Assembly (NCBI GenBank): GCA_902729315.2
Contig: LR746281.1
Coordinates: 2,788,501-2,852,500 of the forward strand
DNA from: Spirodela intermedia
Lineage: Eukaryota; Streptophyta; Magnoliopsida; Alismatales; Araceae
DNA: 64,000 nucleotides
Reading direction: 5' to 3'
Within the stretch, counting starts at the first letter, position 1. Each line of letters opens with the position of its first letter. Made by a program: the position numbers and the translations under genes. Shown here one piece after another: positions 38,533 through 53,400 of this stretch. The notes beneath the pieces were generated by a model. That model worked only from the letters and a program-made list of their open reading frames with translations. It was not told where the DNA came from and did not search any database.

Positions 38533-39128
38533 CGTCTGTCTCTCTCTATGTCTCTCTCTCTCTCTCTCGTTGTCTTCGGCCGCCTCCAGTTATTAAAAAT
38601 GGAATAAAACATTATTTTACGAAAAATTGCAAAGAGGTGCTGGTTGTCCAGCCACTTCTCTTGACCACCCATTCGGGCAGCTGACAGAATTAATCAATCA
38701 ACCGCTTTTACTCTTTACCCCTCATACTTTTGGAACTTTCATTTTTATCCCTCCCGAAGGGGACTTTTCCTAAAAAAATCTCATATATTTATAAAAAATT
38801 TAATATTCCATGAATTTTAAAACTTTCACTTTATTTAAAATTATTTCATTAAATTTTTCGTAATTTTCCGGTAATAGAATTTCTTGCCGAGAATAGGGTA
38901 GCTTTCTGAAGACTAATCGTAAAAGGAATATATATCAAATTAAAATTTTGGAGGGGTGCTTTTGCTGAAGTGAGGACAAAAATGGGAAGGTTTATTCTTT
39001 GAGGGACAGAAGAGAACGTTTCCTTGGACAATGAGTATAATTTTGTATTTTTTGGAATTTATGAAAGTTCTGCATTTCATTTGGGTTTCATTTCCAGCCG
39101 TTCCCCTAGGCTGGCGTGTTCCTTCCTC
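37880..39128. other. intergenic region upstream of actin gene 2
   Basis: AT-rich at the start, then two CT microsatellites (about 38110-38130 and 38494-38569). No gene is supported. The last several hundred bases should contain the promoter of actin gene 2. Confidence 0.5.
38494..38569. repeat. imperfect (CT)n microsatellite
   Basis: About 76 bp of TC/CT repeat interrupted by 'tgtccgtctg' and 'tatg'. It lies about 630 bp upstream of the actin 2 TATA box. Confidence 0.85.
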
Positions 39129-39134
39129 TATAAG
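39129..39134 (+). promoter_or_regulatory. candidate TATA box of actin gene 2
   Basis: CTCTATAAGG lies about 150 bp upstream of the leader-exon donor at 39281/39282. Transcription would start near 39160, in a C-rich stretch typical of actin leaders. Actin gene 1 has no equally clear element. Confidence 0.6.
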
Positions 39135-39281
39135 GAAAGCCTGAACCAGTCAGCCTCACAAACCTCTCCCGGCCCCTGCCTGCTTGGAAGCCCTCCGGCC
39201 TCTCCGCTTCTTCCTCCTCGCTACGCTTCTGCCGGGGGCGAAGGAGAGAGAAAGGTCGACCGGGGTGCCGCCGGCGCGGAG

Positions 39282-40390
39282 GTAGAGATCTCTGGTCGTT
39301 TTCGTGAGCATCGATGTCTTTAGATCTTCGAAATCGTCTGATTATTTCTCCTTTTTGTCATCGTCTTCCCGACCGGGGGTATCTTGGCGTTGTCCCTATT
39401 TTTTTGTTTTGATTTCTCGTCTTCAAATCGTTGAGTGTTTGTAATCCTATTGTCTCCTAGTGTCGCATCTTGTAGATCTGTCGCCATTTTATGTCCCGAT
39501 CTGTCGTACTGCTCATCTTTCCTCATCGATGACCAGATTTATTCCTTGTTCTGTTATCCTGGGGGGTAACATCGTGTTTTCCGTCGATATTATCTTTTCG
39601 GGATTTAATATTTGTGTCCTTTAGCTGTCTGCTGCAGTGGAACAAAAGTTCTTTCTGCTTTTGTGTCATTGTTATTTTCTAGCGTCTCCGGTGCCATCCG
39701 TTGTGTACTTCCCAATCTGTTTATAGTCTGCAATCAGATGCGGAATACTGATCCTGATTTTATGGTATTTGGAAACATCTTCCCCGAAGATTTAGTGTTT
39801 ATAGAGGATTGTAAGGGATGCCGTTGAAATTATATAATTATCCATTGTCACTCTTCCATTGTTCTTGGGTCCTTGATTCGCCATCCTTCATTTTTTCGTC
39901 ATTTTCGTCAGAATTATCTGTAATACAATGTGGGCGTTTGGGTATTAGATGTTATGATAATTTGTGAAAGAAAACATAGGATTAGTAGTGCCTAATGGGA
40001 TTAAATCCTTTAGGAAATCAGTAAAATGAAAGATTTGGTAATGTTCTTTAATGCATGGTTTTACCTCACGTTAAACTTTCACCTGCTTTCTAGAGGTTGT
40101 TTGCTTCCACTTGCTTATAGTACCTAGTTATTCAGGAGTGACATGAAATATAACTTTTTTTATAAATTTTTTTTGCTGTCCACATTCATTTGCGTGATAG
40201 CAATAACTTTGTGACGAGGTTTTAGACGTTTGTAGAATGACCTTTTTTTACTGGAATGTAACCGTTCTATTTATTGAATGGTTTACCCGTGGTCTTGTTG
40301 TTAAGATCATTTGCCTTCTACCTTATGGAATTTTTTCTGCTCTAATTATCACGACGATCTGCTCTAATTAGGTATTTTTAAACAGAACAG
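39282..40390 (+). other. leader intron in the 5' UTR of actin gene 2
   Basis: A donor (GCGGAG before GTAGAG) and an acceptor (GAACAG at 40390) remove 1109 bases; the exon resumes nine bases before the ATG. The position matches the leader intron of actin gene 1 and of plant actins in general. The intron is T-rich, as plant introns usually are. Confidence 0.75.
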
Positions 40391-40399
40391 CTGCACACA

Positions 40400-41959
<1,560 letters not shown>

Positions 41960-42528
41960 GTGCCATCCCCCCGCCCAAAAAATCTCCCTCTTGAGTTCTG
42001 GGTTTGCAGATCAGCCGTGTTTGCTGGAATGAGTTTGCCGTCTGTTGCTTTCGTTCGGGGAGCCCATCTTCCTGGGGCTGTTTTTATTTTGGTGTGCTTA
42101 TCCATTCAAATGTCCCGCACACTGTCGAAATAAATTATCTTGTATGAGATTGCTACAGGTCTTAATTTCCCTCGGGTATTTTCATATTCATCATCGCGGC
42201 TTAATTTTTGTAAAATGCTTTATTTAACGTACATTTATCCTGTATAAAAGGCTTTTATATTCTCATGCGAAACGATGCCTTTTCTTTTAATCTGGCCCCT
42301 TGAAAACATAAAATAGCTCGAGGCCTCCCTGGTTTTATCCTCAGTGGTGTTTCTTGGGATCTTTATTTTTCCCTAGGAGATGGTTCGGTCGGGAGACCTT
42401 TGAGAAAACTTTCTACACAATCGATTGCGAAACGAATCGTGAAGAACATGGCTTCTCGAGAGAGAGAGAGAGAGAGTGAGGAAGAAAGCAGGCGGACGCC
42501 TGTGGAGATTTCGGGCTGGGGACTTCAT
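41960..42528. other. actin 2 3' UTR and convergent spacer
   Basis: T-rich sequence after the actin 2 stop contains AATAAA near 42130, a plausible polyadenylation signal. A GA microsatellite (about 42457-42476) lies just beyond the ATL stop codon. No further gene is seen. Confidence 0.5.
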
Positions 42529-43047
42529 TCAGTTCATCTCAGGGTTCGGCGGCGGCGATGGCTGGGGAGGGCGGCAGCTGGCCCTGCAGATGGGGCACGA
42601 CGGGCCCGCCCCGCTCCCGCCGGCAGAGCAGGAAGAGGAAGTGAGCCAAGCCTCGGCGCAGTCGGCGTGGAAGCCGTGCCGGCAGGCCGGCAGCACCCGG
42701 AGATCGTCGCCCTCGGCGAACTCCGTAAGGCAGATGGCGCACTCCTGCGCAGCACCCGCCATCTGCGTCGCCCCCTGCGAGTACACCGTCGGGGGTTCCC
42801 TCGTGCGCCCCTCCCCGGCAGGCACCCCCCCGGGTTCCGCTTTCTCGGCGTCGCCCGCGGCGTGGGGCGGCGGCTGCTGCTGCTGCCATCGCCGGCGCCG
42901 GCGGAGGAAGAGCCGGACGCCGGCCATGGCGAAGACACCGAGGAAGAACGCGCAGAGGAGAATGCCCACCGCCAGGGCCATGTCGGCGCCGTACGCCCGC
43001 CCGTTCCCGAAGGGCGCCCACTCGTTGCTGCCACTCGGCGGTACCAT
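42529..43047 (-). CDS. ATL-type RING-H2 E3 ubiquitin ligase, 172 aa
   Basis: Single-exon, GC-rich frame. An N-terminal transmembrane helix (about 22-47, ALAVGILLCAFFLGVFAMAG) is followed by a basic stretch (LRRRRRW) and a RING-H2 finger. Zinc ligands are C103, C106, C122, H124, H127, C130, C151 and C154, with the typical ECAIC, LPACRHGFHADC, WL and CPIC blocks. ATL proteins are membrane-anchored E3 ligases that pair with E2 enzymes through the RING. The gap between C130 and C151 is 20 residues where ATLs usually have about 10, because of a Ser/Gly-rich insert (SSSCSAGGSGAGPS). The GLD motif normally found before the RING is not clear. Substrates are unknown. The gene is convergent with actin 2 and divergent from the HEATR6-like gene. 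Confidence 0.9.
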   Translation of the reverse strand: MVPPSGSNEWAPFGNGRAYGADMALAVGILLCAFFLGVFAMAGVRLFLRRRRRWQQQQPPPHAAGDAEKAEPGGVPAGEGRTREPPTVYSQGATQMAGAAQECAICLTEFAEGDDLRVLPACRHGFHADCAEAWLTSSSCSAGGSGAGPSCPICRASCRPPQPSPPPNPEMN

Positions 43048-44483
43048 CCCTCTCTAGCAGAACCCCAGCAAGAGAGAGGAGAGGTGGTGAAGACGAGAGA
43101 GAGAGAGAGTGATGTTCGGGTAAGAGAGGGGAAGAAGAAGAAGGGCTTGTCCCCGCCGTGGTCCCTCTCCTGGCCTGGTTCTCTGGAGTCCTGCTGCTGC
43201 CGGGCGGAGCTGGAATCCAGCTCTCCTGGCCCGTTGCGGCGAGGCTGATGCCAAGAAGAAGATTGCCCAGATAGAGTCACATCTGAGCTACAGAGAGAGA
43301 GAGAGAGAGAGGGGAGAGGCCTGCAGAAGGAGCCACACCATCGCCGTAGGATTAGATGGCGCAGGCCAACGAGTTTTGTTCTCTCTGTGACGAAAAAAGC
43401 GTGGTCCGTTGGGGACTCTTGTCGGTACTGCGTGGATGTGCCCGCTGACGTGGGCTGTAGACATCGGGCGGATATAAGCCCATCGAGGGCCCATTTCGTG
43501 GAGCTCGATAACTCTGCCACGGCGGACCCTTGGAGACCCGAATCAAACCCGATCGACCGGGCTCGATAGTTCGGATGACAACGTCACTGGTTAAGTGACG
43601 TAATGCACTTATGAGATGATTTAAACGATTAAGGTGGTCTGTCGCCCACCGACCATATTTTTATAAATTTCTTAATAGAAAAAAGAGCGCAGAAATTATA
43701 AAAAAATAAGAATACATATACATGGGATTTATAAAAAGAATGGAATGTTATTTCTATTATATTAACATTGTTCAAGCCAATGATAAGCAGTAAAAAAATA
43801 TAAAAGTCATTTTTTGGTAGAACTAATAATTAAAATTTAAATAATTATAATAACCAAATCGTATGTCCCAAAACCTTCTAGTTTGAGAATATTTTAAATC
43901 AAGATATTTACTCATACCACATTAAAAAAATGATTAATTAACATTTTAAAAATGTCATGGAATAAAAAAAGAGATCTAATGCTTAAATCGATATTATTAT
44001 TATCATTCTACGGTTAATAAAAATATCCATTATATCTAAGAAAATATCATATAAAATACATTCTATTATCATGGTCTTATAAACGAGAAAATTCCCAAAT
44101 TTACCATTTTTCCAATACAATAGTTATGATATCATTATTGCTTTGTTTTTTTTATCATAAGGCCATATTTCACTATCAACAACATTCTATTATCATATCA
44201 CAAAATTTATTTATTTATTTATTAAAACTAAATTAATTATTTTATTTTCACTAAATATCACTCATACTATAACATCCGTGAAGCCCCCAATAGAATTTTT
44301 TTCCGAAGTTGTTAGCCCATCAACGGCTAGTCTTGTTTAACGGTCGCGGTGGAGAACCCTCAACCTCGGTGAAGATGGGGCGGGTTAATATTTCAACTGC
44401 CTGCGGCTGTCGTTAGTTGCCGGCGCTCGGAAGGGCGATGGACCACGACGGGCTCGCCGAGACATGAGAGGGGAGGGCCAAGC
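43048..44483. other. divergent intergenic region between ATL and HEATR6-like genes
   Basis: The first 500 bases are GC-rich with CT-rich tracts on the ATL coding strand (about 43098-43112 and 43290-43312), and are probably the ATL leader and promoter. About 43600-44290 is very AT-rich with no coding character. The last 190 bases turn GC-rich before the HEATR6-like ATG. Long frames on both strands at 42400-43520 are shadows of the ATL gene and its GC-rich flank. Confidence 0.5.
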
Positions 44484-47400
44484 ATGGCGGCTGCGTCTTC
44501 CTCCGTGGCCAAGGGCGCTTCCGGTGCTGTGAGGTCGTGGCGGACGGCATTCCTGACGCTGAGAGACGAGGCTCTCGCGGCCCCTTCGCCCGCCGCGGTG
44601 TCCGATCTCCTCCATGCTGTGGTTCTCTCCCTGCCGCCGGGCGTGCTGGGGGCGGCTGCGATCGAACTTCCCGTTCATGAGGTGTGGGCTCTCATCGTCT
44701 TGTTGAATACGTAGTTGCTAGTGGTGGCTTGGTTCTCGTATTTTCTGTTTAATTGGGGGCGACGGGTGGTGAAACAGGTCGTCTCGGATGTGGTGTTCCT
44801 GGCAGAACTGGGCTCTGCTGTGGCAGAATGTGAAGGTGTAGCGGAAACTCTGCTTCAAGTCTGCCGGCTGGTACTTTTGTTGCTTTCCCTATGCTTTCGC
44901 TCATACACTGATTTTTTTTTTCTCGTTCAAATGACAACAAATTTTTTTATTTAGTATCGTGAAATGGCATCAAAAGCATCGCGGCATGGGCTGTTTAAAA
45001 TAAATTCGTTAAATGTCCTTGATTTTTTGTTCAAATTGGTTGACATGTCTAGTGGACATGCCATCAGCAGCATCACAGAGTGGGCTGTTTAACTTAAATG
45101 AGTGAAATGTCGGTGATGTTTATTGAAATTGGTTGTCGTGGCTCGTGGGTTGGTCTTTTTTCATGCAGCTGACCAAAATATTTATCTGCTCAATTGGATA
45201 AGTGAATATGTGGGGACGGGGTTAGTGGAAGACTTTGAAATTAAGGCTTGGGCCATGCCATGTAGTTTAACCGATTTATATTTTCATAGGCATCCAGAAT
45301 TAATGTGATTTATTTTCTTCGTGTGCCAAGTTGAAGATTTTCAAAGAAAATTGATCCATTATTGAAATGTACAGTTTGCTTTTCATGTAATGTGAATCAT
45401 TATCTTGAATATTATTACACTGCTTTCTTTTTTGCCCTAGCAGATCCACAATGTCAGCTGCAAGGTTCGCCTTGAAGTACATTCATCCTCGTGGATCATT
45501 ATGTTGGATTTTTTCGAAAAAATACTTGAATACTTCCGTGGAAAGACAAGTAAAAGGATAGAACTTTCGATTAGCTCGGTTGGAACAAAATGTGTGATAG
45601 AGATTGTGGAGATTCTCAGGTTTGAACATTCTTTCTATCTTTCTCAAACCCTTTTCTAGTGTTTGAATGCTATTGTTGGCAATACTTCAAGAATTTTATC
45701 TTAATATCATAATTTCATGAGTCTTTCAGGTGCATCATCAAAGGATATGGACTGAATTATTCGTCACTAGATAGTATGGCGTTAATCAGTCTCCTTCTTC
45801 ATATTGTTTCATCCTCATTTGCTGGACTGCTCTCTCAATCGTTTCAAAACTCTTTTGAGAATACTAAGAGTGGAAGAAAAGATACTAATTATAGCAATTT
45901 GTGGGAGTTGCATACTCTTGCATTTTCTATGATAGGAGATGCACTCTCAAGAAATGGTTCCTCTATTTCTATTGATACGTGGCAGTTTGCACTTGAGGTT
46001 AGTGTGCTTCTACCTATGTATGTATAATGTCATACACATGCACGCACACTTCATTAACTCCTTTCCCTTTTGGTCCAAAAAGGTTTTGAGAGAATTTATG
46101 GACGTTTTTGCATCGAAGAAGTCACTTTTGGAGGGCTATGAAATGTCCAGGTATTACCTTCCACCAATCATTTGGATACTGAACAAGGGGAAAAAAAAGT
46201 TAAATAAGGGCAAACAAAACTTTGATCTTCGTTTTGTGCAGGTTTTATGTTGCTCTTCTAGATTGTTTGCATTTGGTCCTTTCAAGGCCTGGGGTTTCTC
46301 TCTCTGAACATGTAGTCCCTTAACTTATCCATTTGAACTAATTCAAACTTACAAATTTGGCAACCATATATTTCTAACGATTTTTTTTTGGTCAATTCAT
46401 AAGGTTACAGGTCTTGTGGTGGGCTTAAAAATGTTTCTCATGTACGGACTCAATCGTAAATCTACTTTGTTTCCTGGAAATACTAGTTCCAGGGAGAAAA
46501 GTTTTAGTGTTCCAAGACAGAAATCTGGGTCTGCGGAAATTAGAAATACTGAGAATTGCCGATATGTACCCCCACATCTACGCAAAAGTGGGGGGCTGGT
46601 TTCTCATCCATCAGATACTCCAGCTTCGGAGTATGAATTTTCCAAGTATGATGTCACTTCATCTGATTCAGATCTCAGTGATAGTGACAAACCTACAAAG
46701 GGTGGTGACATATTTCGAAGCTCTAAAACTAGAATTGCTGCTCTGGTTTGCATACAGGTCAGATTTGTAGATACAGTTCATGTTTTTATTTTAACTAACC
46801 TTAGTTGAAGAAATAGCTGAACTCTTAAACTTGAACTGAAGTGTACCTGTCTTTCATATGGCACATTGCGCTAAATACAGATCGATTCATGAATTATAGA
46901 CGGTGTTTATTAAATATTTCTTTATGCAGTTCATGTTAAGAAACTTCGCACTTTGACATCCTGCTTCCTAAATCCTTGCTTAATATGTATGAATTATGGG
47001 TGTTTGTACGATCAAGGAAATGTCTGCGCCCTTGTTACTTAGGCAACAATACAAGGTCCCTCGATAATTGGGTTGATCTGGCTTAAAACTTCTTAATGAA
47101 AATGGATACTTAAAGTTGTTTAGTGTTATACTACTCTTTTTTTCTTCTTCTATACGTCGTTTATCTACTTGTTACTACTATCCTCTCCTCTCCTCTTTCT
47201 TATTTTTCCTCCATCAGCGGTGGATAATGAAAGACTTAATGCATGTAGCTTCTGTTGCACGAGGACAGGCAATAAAAGGAGGGCACAACCTGTAACCACC
47301 CAATCCAATGGAGATCTGCCAAAATGTTTCTGATTCTTTTTCATATTTTTTTAACCTTCAGTGAAGGAGGACTGATTGGGTTTCCTTCTATGGAACTGGA

Positions 47401-50400
47401 TCAGGAAGCCACAATTATGTTTCAATCTTGGCTATTAGAATTGACATCTCTCGATCCTATAAGGCATATGCTGAGTGAAACGTGGAGAGATGATGAATCA
47501 CATGTACTCATAGCATTTGTACCTGGTCTTGGTTATCATATCGAAATGAACTTTCATTTTTTCTTTTCGGATGGGGTGTGGTGAGATGGGGGGATTAAGT
47601 AAAACTCATCACTCGGCTGAATGTCAAAGATCTGGCGTGGATCATCAATAGTTTTACCAACATGACAAGCCTGAATTGCAAAGATTTAAATTATGCTTAG
47701 CATGACAATTCTCTTCTCTAAGTTTGAAGCTTTTAATGCCTCGTAATTTGGTGCTTACCTGATGTTGCTCCTTACTGTAACCCTATTGTAACTCCTATCT
47801 CATCTGTGTAACAATTTTTACATGAGCATGTGATTACTGAAAGGATCCAATAACAATACTTTAGGATATTTTATTTTTTACATTCTGCATTGACCTGCTG
47901 ATGAGTTAATGGTTTATTCATTTTGAAGGATCTCTGTAGAGCAGATCCTAAATCACTCACCTCTATTTGGGCAATGCTGTTGCCCATCAATGATGTGCTA
48001 CAAACAGGGTAAAATCTTCGCCCTTATTTTACATGTCATACTCGTGTACATATGCTATCCTTTTTTGGTTATGATTCATTTTCTTCATTTGATTCTGTTG
48101 TGCAGGAAATACCAAGACACTTTAATGGCTTGTTTACTTTTTGATCCAGTATTAAAGGTATTTAATATGTATTCAATGTGTTTTCTCCCTAATGGTCTCT
48201 CGTGAGCTCTGTTCGGTTTCACTGGTAAAGATTTTGCTTTAAATTTTTTGGTTCGGTTGCTGATTTTTTTATTGTCGAAATAACATATTTTCTTATTAAT
48301 GCGTTTCATCTTATTACTCGCTGACATTGCATCTTGTGCTAAGTTTTCTCAGTTTGATGATAATCGAAGTGCTCAACATTTTTAAGTTTGTGCGTTTATT
48401 TCTGTTTCATTCTTAATAGCTTTAATTGTGCTTCTTCTCATTAGTTAACTGAAATTTTCTGCTTTTTGTTTGCAGACACGGATCACATCTGCATCAGCTT
48501 TATCCACTATATTAGAGTTTAATTCTTCAGTCTTTCTACAAGTAGCAGAATACAAGGAATCTTCAAAGTGTGGATCATTTACAACTCTCTCTTGTTCGCT
48601 TGGGCAAATTTTGATGCAGATTCATAGAGGTACCTCAAAGTATACACTTTCTATAATTACGGTACTTTTTCGAATTGCAATTTAAAAGTTTGTGGGAGGG
48701 AATTGCTAATCATTTTAGCTTATGTTGCTTTAATCTATCGGAATTAATTGAACTTTTTATTGTGTCAACTTACATATGCTTTTCCTATGAGATTTATGTT
48801 GCTTTAATTCGGGCAAGCTCTGTTTTGTTAAAGTTTTGTATACTGATTAACTTATTTGCACCTTTGTCCATGCATAAACGTATTGCTCTTTCGAATACTC
48901 TAATGTACTCGCATACTTAATGTGATCCATACCAAGCTTGCGAAGGGATATGTTCATACTACATTGATTTAGACTCTCAAGAGCTGATGGTATCATTTTG
49001 GCCCATGTTCTACGTCCTGTGTCAGATCTGATGGACTTGTCAATGGAGAATAAAACGAAGTGTTTGGCTATGTTCTGTTGTCTGTAAACATTTTTTTTCT
49101 ACAGTTTCTCCCAGTTTGTGATAGCAAGCCCTTGTTTTTATCTAGTACAGCCAGTCCTGTATCACATGGCTTGCCAGATAATATATTGTTCATATTCGTC
49201 CTTGTACTTCATCACTGAATTCCCATCTGTCTTGCTCATTATGGCCCTACTCTCCTTAACTTTACCCTGGACTCAGTAGGGTGGGTGATGGACTTGGTCG
49301 GTGGAGAATGCATAATATGTGGGACAGGCTGATTTCACTTGGTGAGGATAGGCTAGCCTTGAGGGGTGGAGACGGAATATCTGAGATTGGAAATATTGGA
49401 CTGCGCACAAGTGATTGAAAGAAGGGAGATCAATAATACTGCGAGGAAATTGAATAGCGGAGGAAGAGGAAGTATAATATCGGAGCTTTTAAGGTATTAA
49501 TGGGAAATACGAGGGCCATATACTCGTGACCATGAAATGTTTATGGTTGAACTTTTACTTAAGGTCAAATTTGGTAGCCTGATTTTGTTTATTCATCGGG
49601 AGGATGGATCATGAGATGCAGCCAATCATATATTGAAATTGAAGCAGGGGTATAAATTTGTTAAAATGGTAAACTGTAGCATAGGATGACGAGTTTGACA
49701 ACCGTGAGGGCTACTTCATCGTGAAACCCGCAAGGAAATGAGCGAGGGATGAGAGAAGCCTGAGCAGTCTTCATAATTTCAAGCTGCATCCTTTGAGTTA
49801 AACCAATATTCTCATAAATGTGATGATTGCTGTGGAAAATAGTGCAGGAACTAAGATCACATGTTTCTAGTGGAAAGATGCCCCGGAGTATGAAGATCAT
49901 TGCCTAAACAATGAAAATTGTTAGAGAAAATAGTAATAAGATTGAAAAACCCTCAGCTATTTCCCAGTGAGTTTCACCGAGCTGAGAAAAACGAGCAATG
50001 AAAAACATAATAATAGGCTCTTGTTTAGCTCAAAGTAGATGATCTGTAGATACCAAAATGCATTTATTTAAAAGAGCTATACTTATATATTCTCTCAAGA
50101 GAAATCAATGGGTATGTTTGACGAACGTATTTAAAGCAGATTGTCGATTAAAACACAGATTTGCAGCAGATGCCTAAGAATATAGTCAAGTTCTCGATGT
50201 CACTGTGCGACAATGGAGGAGACAAAAGTTTATGATGACAAAGGATATATGATTGAAGGAATATAATCAATGTGCTCAAGGTGGTTATAATTCGTCCACT
50301 CTAGGTCTTGTTCCAGTCTTCTGGGTTACACACAAGTTTAGCTTTACAGGTTTTTGAGAAAGGCCACCAATAAGGAGGATCATGATGAGCATCTTTTGCT

Positions 50401-53400
50401 AGGTTGATATTTCACTTATCAAAAATCGAACTTATATGATTGCCAATTCTGCCTATTTAGCTCATTTGTGAAACCTAGTATATCCTAGTTCCACTGTTTC
50501 TCTTAATGGTAGATGTGTCTGACAGAAGGGCACATTCCTGGGACTACCCTATCCTTTGCAATTGAATCACATGCGTCAGACGACCCATCAGTGCTCCTGA
50601 TTGAGCATATCTCGAAATTTCTGTATCAATTAAATGAGGAAATCTCTAGTTGGATTGTAGACTATGAGTCATCTCACAAGTTACGGTACGTCCCCATTGG
50701 CTGATTTCGCTTTAGTTCTTGGCTTTAAATTTCTTATTATGAATGGCACCAAGCCTTCCAGCAGTGTAATTATTTCAACAGAGAGCAACAATAACGGCGG
50801 AGTAATGCTAGGACTAGCATTGTATATTGGTGGAGATGAAACCTTATGAAGGCCAGAAGACTCTGATGATGATATTGCAGTTGACAAGGTACATTGGTGA
50901 CATGGCACTTTGAACTCCCAGATGATGAAATTCAACAGTTTTTTTTTCTGGTGATCAGCATCATAATCAAGTAAGGAAAAGCCAGTTGCAGTTGCTCTTT
51001 CAATAAAATTTTCAATAACCTCAAGTAAGAAACCAAATCCACCTCTACATCACAACAAAGGGAAGATAATGTGGTGCTTTCTGTTAAGAGGAGAGTTGCC
51101 TTATATATGTAGATACTAGGGGGACATACGTTTTAAGTGTATGAGCAACCACATCTAGGAGAATCTGTGCGCACGCTAATGACTTGGATAGACGAGGCAT
51201 ATGGAGTCTAAATATTAATTAGGTATATTGTTCCAGTTTTGAAGATCCTGTTTGGTAAACTGGTTGGCTCAAGACCTGGGTTGATTTGCCCAGTTTTGAG
51301 TACGAGACCAAGTAATTACTGCTCTACTGATGGCTTGGGTTTGCTCATGTGGTGCAAGTGAACTTCTCCTAAATGTGTTTGGGAAGTGGCTGATGTTTAC
51401 CAAAGCTTGCCTTGTATCACCTTGTTTGTATCTCCTCAAGAAGGGAGTACTCCGAGCCTGATGCATGGCAGAGAGAAAAACTTGTCTATAGAGATGGGGT
51501 TTTCTGTGAGAGATTTGTGACTTTTTCCTTCTCTGGGTTACCATCCCCGACTTTTGACCCTCTAGTACATAGATTCGCGGCGAGTTTACTACATGGAATC
51601 ATGGGAGTGCCGATTACATTTATGTAGTGGAAAGTAGTTGTGTACCCAGTTTGCGAGACCTTATTGTATTGTATTACTATGAACTTAATTTGTTTCACAA
51701 GTCACTACATCCATTATCTTTTTGGGTCTATGTTCTGCAGGCATTCTTCACTTGATTCAACATGAAACTAACGGAGGACTACTGGCATCTGTGTTCAAAA
51801 TTCTTGCTCTTCTTATTTCTGCTACACCGTATGGTTCTAACTAGAGATGGCTATTCCTTTTTTCTTTTATGGTTTTACATGTTTGTGCATATTGTGTCGA
51901 AAGCTTCATTATTTGCGCAATATTCATAGGCATTCTGCGTTTTGCATTTCAGGGACTGCATAATCATAGGCCAATAACCTGTCTTTATTCATTTCAATGA
52001 TGCGTGACCATCAGGATAACTAAAAAAATTTATAAAAAATAATTCGAATGCCCAAAGAAAATAGCGGAATAGACTGACTTCAACTGCACTAGCTAATAGT
52101 TTCTAATGGGAAGGGGAAGTTGAATTCAACAAGAATGCCACTTGGCAGGGACTTCCGTCTGCACAACTAAAATAAATCTCTTGTTCAATGAGGGATTTCG
52201 GTTTCATTTGCTTTCTCCTTATCCTGTCTTATGGACTGCTTTCTGAACATTGTGAGGCAACATCTTGTTCCAAGTTGCATGTTCATGCGTATGGAAGGTT
52301 ATCAGGGAACCAAACATCTTCTTTTCTGAAGAGGTCTTCTTGGTAATATCCATTGAATAAACTGACACATTTAAAACGACTCACGAACGGGGTGAAATAA
52401 GAGCCCTTTGCAATCTCCTCTGGCGAAATCATGTCATCCATATTAACTCGCATAGTGCTACAATCATTATCAATGATGAATCCAGTACTGATCTAAGACC
52501 ACTCTAAATCACTAGATATGAAAATTCTTCCTTGATGGATTTCAACAGATCTAAAGGCCATCTTTGTGTTATAAAATATTCTAACACCAGGTTGACAGAT
52601 AGCCCCATCATCCAAGATTTTTTCCATGTTTGAAGGTAGGCAGTGCCATTTGTTCGCTTAGCATAGAAATAATCATAGGGATTACCAGTAGGATGCTTAA
52701 ATATATTTTTTAAACTGGTGGTTTCCTCTTTTAATTTTTATCGAAATTATCTGTCTTTTATAAAATCTTCCTGTTGATTATTCTTCGAAGCTTCTCCTTA
52801 AAATCATCTAATTATTGGCATAGATCGGTTTAAAATATTGTGGTGGTCATAAATCATTGCTAGAAAAAACTAAACTTTCTATGGACCTATAATACTACCG
52901 GATGACCAATGAATAATTGCAGGATAATATCCTTACTGAAATATACGTGTCAGTTACCCTGGATAAGTAAGCAGTAGGAAGGATAAACTTCAGTAAATAT
53001 GTTTTATCATGATGGATAAACTTTACTAATAGATACCGAGGTTCTCATTTTTCTCATAAATAAACTTGGGTAATTATGTTTTGTAACAGATACTCGCGAA
53101 TGCCTGGAGAGTTGTTGCCAACGGTCATAACGTCCATATCAGAAAGGATCCGAGTAGGTCCTACTCCAAAAGCAGATCAAACAACTTTTATGGTGAGTCT
53201 TAGTCTTTTTTGATTTTGCATAGTTGTACTTTGGCACATCGATTTTCTTATTAGTAATGTTGACAGGGAACAGCTTTTAGTTGCCTCGCAGCAGCAATGT
53301 CTACATCACCATCACAGAATGTCTCAATAATGCTCAAGAAGGAGTTGTCACAAGGTTTCCTTTATTCTACTTCTGTAAATATTTTTTTTTCAGTGAAACG

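Noticed and set aside
42400-43520. 282-codon plus and 328-codon minus frames over the ATL locus
   Set aside because: Low-complexity Arg/Ala/Pro translations. The RING-H2 signature is in the 172-codon minus frame only.
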